This document shows, piece after piece, positions 62,193-64,000 of a stretch of 64,000 bases of DNA. Under the pieces are notes generated by a model that saw only the letters and a program-made list of their open reading frames with translations, was not told the origin of the DNA and ran no database searches. The DNA is from Stenotrophomonas maltophilia (GTDB taxonomy: Bacteria > Pseudomonadota > Gammaproteobacteria > Xanthomonadales > Xanthomonadaceae), in assembly GCF_002138415.1 (NCBI RefSeq), contig NZ_CP015612.1, forward strand, positions 4,256,001 to 4,320,000, written 5' to 3'. Each line of letters starts with the position of its first letter. The stretch's first letter is position 1. The position numbers and the translations under genes are program-made.

Positions 62193-64000
62193 TCAGACCA
62201 GCGGTTCGTCGGACAGGTAGGTGTAACCGGTCAGGCCGGCTTCCAGCGCCTCCGACAACTCCTGCGCGCGTTCCGGCGACAGCTGGGCCTCGGCCACGCG
62301 CTGCGCATAGGTCGCACGCAGTTCGTCCAGGCGGTAACCCACGTAATCCAGCATCACGTCGGTGGTGTCACCACGGCGCTGCTGGGTGATGGCGTAGCCC
62401 TCGGCATCGGCCAGCACTTCCACCGCGTCGGTATCGCCGAACAGGTTGTGGATGTCGCCCAGGATTTCCTGGTAGGCGCCGACCATGAAGAAGCCGATGC
62501 GATAGCTCTCGCCCGGCTTCATCTTGTGCAGCGGCAGCGAGCTGTCCAGGCTCTCGTTCTCGACATAGGTTTCCACCATGCCGTCCGAGTCGCAGGTCAT
62601 GTCGGCGATGATGCCGCGGCGGTCCGGGGTTTCGTCCAGGCGCTCGATCGGCACGATCGGAAACACCTGGTCGATCGCCCACACGTCCGGGATCGATTCG
62701 AACACGCTGAAGTTGACGAAGTACTTGTCGACCAGGCGCTCGTTCAGTTCGTCCAGCACCGGGCGATGGCTCTTCTCGTCATAGCTCAGGCGCGCACGCA
62801 CGCCGTGGGCGATGGCGTAGAACAGATCGTCGATGCGCGCACGCTGCGGCAGGTCGATCTGGCCCAGCGCGTAGCTGGCCAGGCCTTCGGCGTGGAAGTG
62901 CTGTGCTTCCTGGAACAGCTCCACCGCCGGGCGCACGTCCAGCTCGTCGTGGATCTCGCGCAGGTGGCGGATCGCCGCCGGCTCGTCGTCGTGCTGGTCC
63001 GGCACGCGGCCTTCCTGCGCTTCTTCCACTTCCGAGACATTGGCGATCAGCACCGCGTGGTGCGCGGTCATCGCGCGGCCGCACTCGGTAACGATGCGCG
63101 GCGGGGTCAGGCCGAACTCTTCGCAGGCATTGGCCAGCGGCTGCACGATGTTGCTGGCGTAGGAATGCAGCCCGTAGTTGATCGAGCAGAAGCTACGCGA
63201 GCGCGTGCCTTCATAGTCCACGCCCAGGCCACCGCCCACGTCGACGTGGGTGATCTTCGCGCCCAGGCGCGACAGCTCCACGAAGTAGCGGGTGGCTTCG
63301 CGCATGCCGTTGGCGATGTCGCGCACGTTGGAGATCTGCGAGCCCATGTGGAAGTGCAGCAGGTTCAGGCAGTCGGCGTACTCAGTGTCACGCAGCGACT
63401 TCCACAGGTCCAGCAGCTGGCGCGGGGACAGGCCGAACTTGGCCTTGTCGCCACCGCTGTTCTGCCACTTGCCGGCGCCCAGCGAGGCCAGGCGCATGCG
63501 CACGCCCAGGCCCGGCTTCACGTCCAGCGCCTTGGACTCTTCCAGCACCAGCTTCAGCTCGGACGGCTTCTCGATGACGATGAAGGTCTGCAGGCCGAGC
63601 TTGCGGCCAATCAGGGCCAGGCGGATGTACTCGCGGTCCTTGTAACCGTTGCAGACGATCAGGCCACCCGGGCGCGACAGCGCCAGCACGGCCATCAGCT
63701 CGGGCTTGCTGCCTGCTTCCAGGCCGAAGCCTTCACCGTGGTGGCTGGCCAGGGTGCCGGCCACGCCACGGGTCTGGTTGACCTTGATCGGGTACACGGC
63801 GGTATAGCCACCGCTGTACTCCCAGTCCTGCTGGGCCTGGCCGAAGGCTGTCTGCAGCTTGCCCAGGCGCTGGCCGAGGATGTCCGGGAAGCGCACCAGC
63901 AGCGGCAGCTTGGCGCCGGCCGCACGGGCCGCGTCCACCACCTTGGGCAGCGACACCACCGGGCCGTCCGCCCCGGTCGGTCTCACCACCATGTGCCCGG
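62193..64000 (-). CDS. speA: Biosynthetic arginine decarboxylase, N-terminus beyond window
   Basis: About 602 residues visible, frame open to the right edge. PLP enzyme of fold type III: the PLP lysine is in YTAVYPIKVNQTRGV; other signatures are GEGFGLEAGSKPELMAVLAL, LLHFHMGSQI, THVDVGGGLGVDYEGT, TECGRAMTAHHAVLI and DVWAIDQVFPIVPIERL. It makes agmatine from arginine for polyamine synthesis. An ATG at 63992 is in frame, but the family has a further N-terminal stretch, so the true start lies outside. speB/speE are not in the window. Confidence 0.95.
   Translation of the reverse strand, partial: GHMVVRPTGADGPVVSLPKVVDAARAAGAKLPLLVRFPDILGQRLGKLQTAFGQAQQDWEYSGGYTAVYPIKVNQTRGVAGTLASHHGEGFGLEAGSKPELMAVLALSRPGGLIVCNGYKDREYIRLALIGRKLGLQTFIVIEKPSELKLVLEESKALDVKPGLGVRMRLASLGAGKWQNSGGDKAKFGLSPRQLLDLWKSLRDTEYADCLNLLHFHMGSQISNVRDIANGMREATRYFVELSRLGAKITHVDVGGGLGVDYEGTRSRSFCSINYGLHSYASNIVQPLANACEEFGLTPPRIVTECGRAMTAHHAVLIANVSEVEEAQEGRVPDQHDDEPAAIRHLREIHDELDVRPAVELFQEAQHFHAEGLASYALGQIDLPQRARIDDLFYAIAHGVRARLSYDEKSHRPVLDELNERLVDKYFVNFSVFESIPDVWAIDQVFPIVPIERLDETPDRRGIIADMTCDSDGMVETYVENESLDSSLPLHKMKPGESYRIGFFMVGAYQEILGDIHNLFGDTDAVEVLADAEGYAITQQRRGDTTDVMLDYVGYRLDELRATYAQRVAEAQLSPERAQELSEALEAGLTGYTYLSDEPLV

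Overview
The window looks like a chromosomal segment from the Stenotrophomonas maltophilia complex (Xanthomonadaceae, Gammaproteobacteria). Base composition is GC-rich. Dozens of short GTAG-headed palindromes (SMAG-type REPs, typical of S. maltophilia) lie between genes. Gene content and order also fit: trp genes followed by a HAD phosphatase, a lipase with a C-terminal Xanthomonadales type IV secretion domain, opgB, and a six-gene Mrp antiporter operon. No rRNA, tRNA, CRISPR array, phage or complete transposon was seen.

Layout. 1-5.4 kb (minus): tryptophan operon trpE - SIMPL protein - trpG - trpD - trpC - HAD phosphatase (cut by the left edge). 5.5-8.9 kb: a lipase-type XVIPCD effector divergent from an ankyrin lipoprotein that may be its immunity protein. 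8.9-13.3 kb: yegS, a candidate GGA-rich small RNA, a GNAT acetyltransferase, rpe, a short DjlA-like protein, purC and an Mpo1-like protein. 13.7-19.6 kb: mrpA(B)CDEFG antiporter operon. 19.9-22.2 kb: CaCA exchanger and two unknown proteins. 22.4-25.6 kb: tyrosine breakdown (hmgA, hpd) with a divergent MarR regulator and a palindromic candidate operator. 25.6-30.3 kb: a membrane protein, a thioredoxin-like lipoprotein, a POT peptide transporter and tryptophan 2,3-dioxygenase. 30.6-34.5 kb: E1alpha/E1beta/SH3/E2 2-oxoacid dehydrogenase operon ending in a strong terminator. 34.6-37.1 kb: an exact 1252-bp tandem duplication carrying two paralogous genes of unknown function. 37-45.9 kb: VOC protein, WYL regulator, short-chain NAD(P)-binding protein, diguanylate cyclase, DUF808 protein, UbiB-family kinase, OpgB. 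45.9-51.7 kb: an inverted pair of hairpin elements, a DUF3772/MscS channel, a small protein, a lipocalin, an FAD oxidoreductase and a secreted protein. 58.7-64 kb: two PepSY proteins, a PhoP/PhoQ-like two-component system, a DUF6122 membrane protein and speA (cut by the right edge).

The most striking region is 51.75-58.65 kb, an insert that reads less GC-rich than its neighbours and is bounded by two copies of the same REP. It encodes a WYL-domain regulator of the type that controls anti-phage defence loci, a glycine-zipper membrane protein with a possible PD-(D/E)XK-like N-terminal domain, a 1067-residue helical protein with a C-terminal Asp-box/propeller-like part, and a small three-helix membrane protein. 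The same palindrome, GCGACA-N5-TGTCGC, lies upstream of the regulator and again upstream of the small membrane protein. This suggests that one regulator controls both ends of a four-gene module. I recognise no described system with this composition and propose it as a candidate new defence or stress module.
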